A stretch of 16,270 nt of DNA, from NCBI GenBank assembly GCA_050248375.1, contig JBFWSL010000049.1, positions 1 through 16,270 on the forward strand. Reading direction: 5' to 3'. The translations under genes were made by a program, and so were the position numbers. This DNA comes from JAYZVT01 sp050248375. GTDB lineage: Bacteria > Pseudomonadota > Alphaproteobacteria > Rhizobiales > Methyloligellaceae. This document shows, piece after piece, positions 15,510 to 16,270 of the stretch (position 1 is the stretch's first letter; the number at the start of each line of letters is the position of its first letter). Below the pieces are notes generated by a model. That model ran no database searches and was not told where the DNA came from. It saw only the letters and a program-made list of their open reading frames with translations.

Positions 15510-16270
15510 ATGACCGGGATCGCAGGCCACCGCCTCACCCTTTTGCTGCCGCCCGGAGAGGCCGAACGCATCGGCGACGCGCTTGCGCAAGGCTTCGACC
15601 CCGCGCCGGACTCCGTTTCCGAGTTCGAGGACAGGGATGGCTTGTGGCGCCTGGAATGTTTCTTCGCCGCAAAGCCGGACGGCGCGGCGCTGGCGCGCTT
15701 CCTTGAAAGCATGAAGCCCGGCATGGACGTGCCGCTTCTCGAGCCGGTCCCCGAGGAAAACTGGGCGGCGAAATCGCAGGCCATGCTGCATCCGGTACGC
15801 GCCGGGCGCTTTCTCGTACACGGAAGCCACGATCGCGAACGGCTGCCGCCGTCGCGCTGGCGCATCGAGATCGACGCCGGGCAGGCCTTCGGCACCGCCC
15901 ATCATGGCTCAACCCTCGGCTGCCTGGCGATGCTCGACCGGCTCGGCAACCGCGCCGCCCCCGGACACGTGCTGGACCTGGGCACCGGCAGCGGCATCCT
16001 GGCCATCGCCGCGGCGCGGCTGTGGCCCTGCCGGCCGCTCGCCACCGACATCGACCCTCTCGCCATTTCCGTGGCGCGGGACAACGCCAGGCGCAACCGG
16101 GCGCCGCATATCCGCTTCGCCGTCGCCACCGGGCTCGGCGGCGGCGCCATCCGCGAGGCAGCGCCCTACGACCTGGTGTGCGCCAACATCCTCGCGCGGC
16201 CGCTGATCGCCATGGCCAGGGGCATGGCGCGTATCGTCGTGCCGGGAGGCCATGCAATTCTGTCGGGGAT
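15510..16270 (+). CDS. prmA: Ribosomal protein L11 methyltransferase (partial, runs off window)
   Basis: The first 253 residues of a PrmA-type, S-adenosylmethionine-dependent methyltransferase that modifies ribosomal protein L11 in the cytosol. The frame is open from ATG 15510 to the last base, so the C-terminus is missing. The N-terminal substrate-recognition part includes the conserved EENWAAK (82-88). The linker motif DAGQAFGTAHHGST (122-135) is typical of PrmA. SAM-binding motif I is DLGTGSG (156-162), followed by an acidic pair in TDIDPLAI (179-186). NILARPL (226-232) is the PrmA form of motif IV. It begins 22 bases after the helicase stop, with only a weak ribosome-binding sequence, and is probably transcribed with it. 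Confidence 0.92.
   Translation, partial: MTGIAGHRLTLLLPPGEAERIGDALAQGFDPAPDSVSEFEDRDGLWRLECFFAAKPDGAALARFLESMKPGMDVPLLEPVPEENWAAKSQAMLHPVRAGRFLVHGSHDRERLPPSRWRIEIDAGQAFGTAHHGSTLGCLAMLDRLGNRAAPGHVLDLGTGSGILAIAAARLWPCRPLATDIDPLAISVARDNARRNRAPHIRFAVATGLGGGAIREAAPYDLVCANILARPLIAMARGMARIVVPGGHAILSG

Overview
The window is GC-rich chromosomal DNA from an alphaproteobacterium. The strongest evidence is a circularly permuted, two-piece tmRNA gene (ssrA) whose tag reads ANDNYAEARLAA. It is followed by the alphaproteobacterial-type SspB adaptor, and a GAAC-N7-GAAC direct repeat matching the alphaproteobacterial LexA box lies upstream of a UvrD/PcrA helicase. I cannot assign a genus. Nothing suggests a prophage, transposon, CRISPR array or plasmid; this is mostly housekeeping DNA.

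Layout, left to right. (1) Bases 1-121 are the tail of an unrecognised gene. A rho-independent-type terminator (223-246) follows, and then a D-2-hydroxyacid dehydrogenase of the glyoxylate/hydroxypyruvate reductase type (267-1235). (2) A YcaD-like MFS transporter (about 1404-2642) ends inside a weak terminator. (3) Bases 2676-3010 hold ssrA in permuted order: acceptor piece with CCA (about 2687-2770), excised hairpin (2771-2801), coding piece with PK1, tag frame and stop-codon hairpin (2802 to about 3010). (4) sspB (3079-3624), class II fumarase fumC (3751-5145) and a small ribbon-helix-helix protein (5150-5386) run in the same direction. (5) A 215-base gap between convergent genes holds three copies of a GC-rich palindromic repeat. 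(6) On the minus strand, a cytochrome-type D-lactate dehydrogenase (11170-9758) is followed by a possible coupled 31-codon ORF (9758-9663) and a 1354-residue AsmA-family protein (9666-5602). (7) Back on the plus strand are a ClC-family anion transporter with a CBS tail (11333-13048), a PcrA/UvrD helicase (13172-15487) and the first 253 codons of prmA (15510 to the window end).

Functional links. ssrA and sspB belong to one pathway: tmRNA rescues stalled ribosomes and appends a tag ending LAA, and SspB delivers tagged proteins to ClpXP. The helicase is predicted to be LexA-controlled and so DNA-damage inducible. D-lactate dehydrogenase feeds electrons to the respiratory chain, and fumarase belongs to the TCA cycle. 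AsmA is an envelope protein with no obvious mechanistic tie to its dehydrogenase neighbour. Many long open frames opposite or out of frame with these genes are artefacts of high GC content and are left out.
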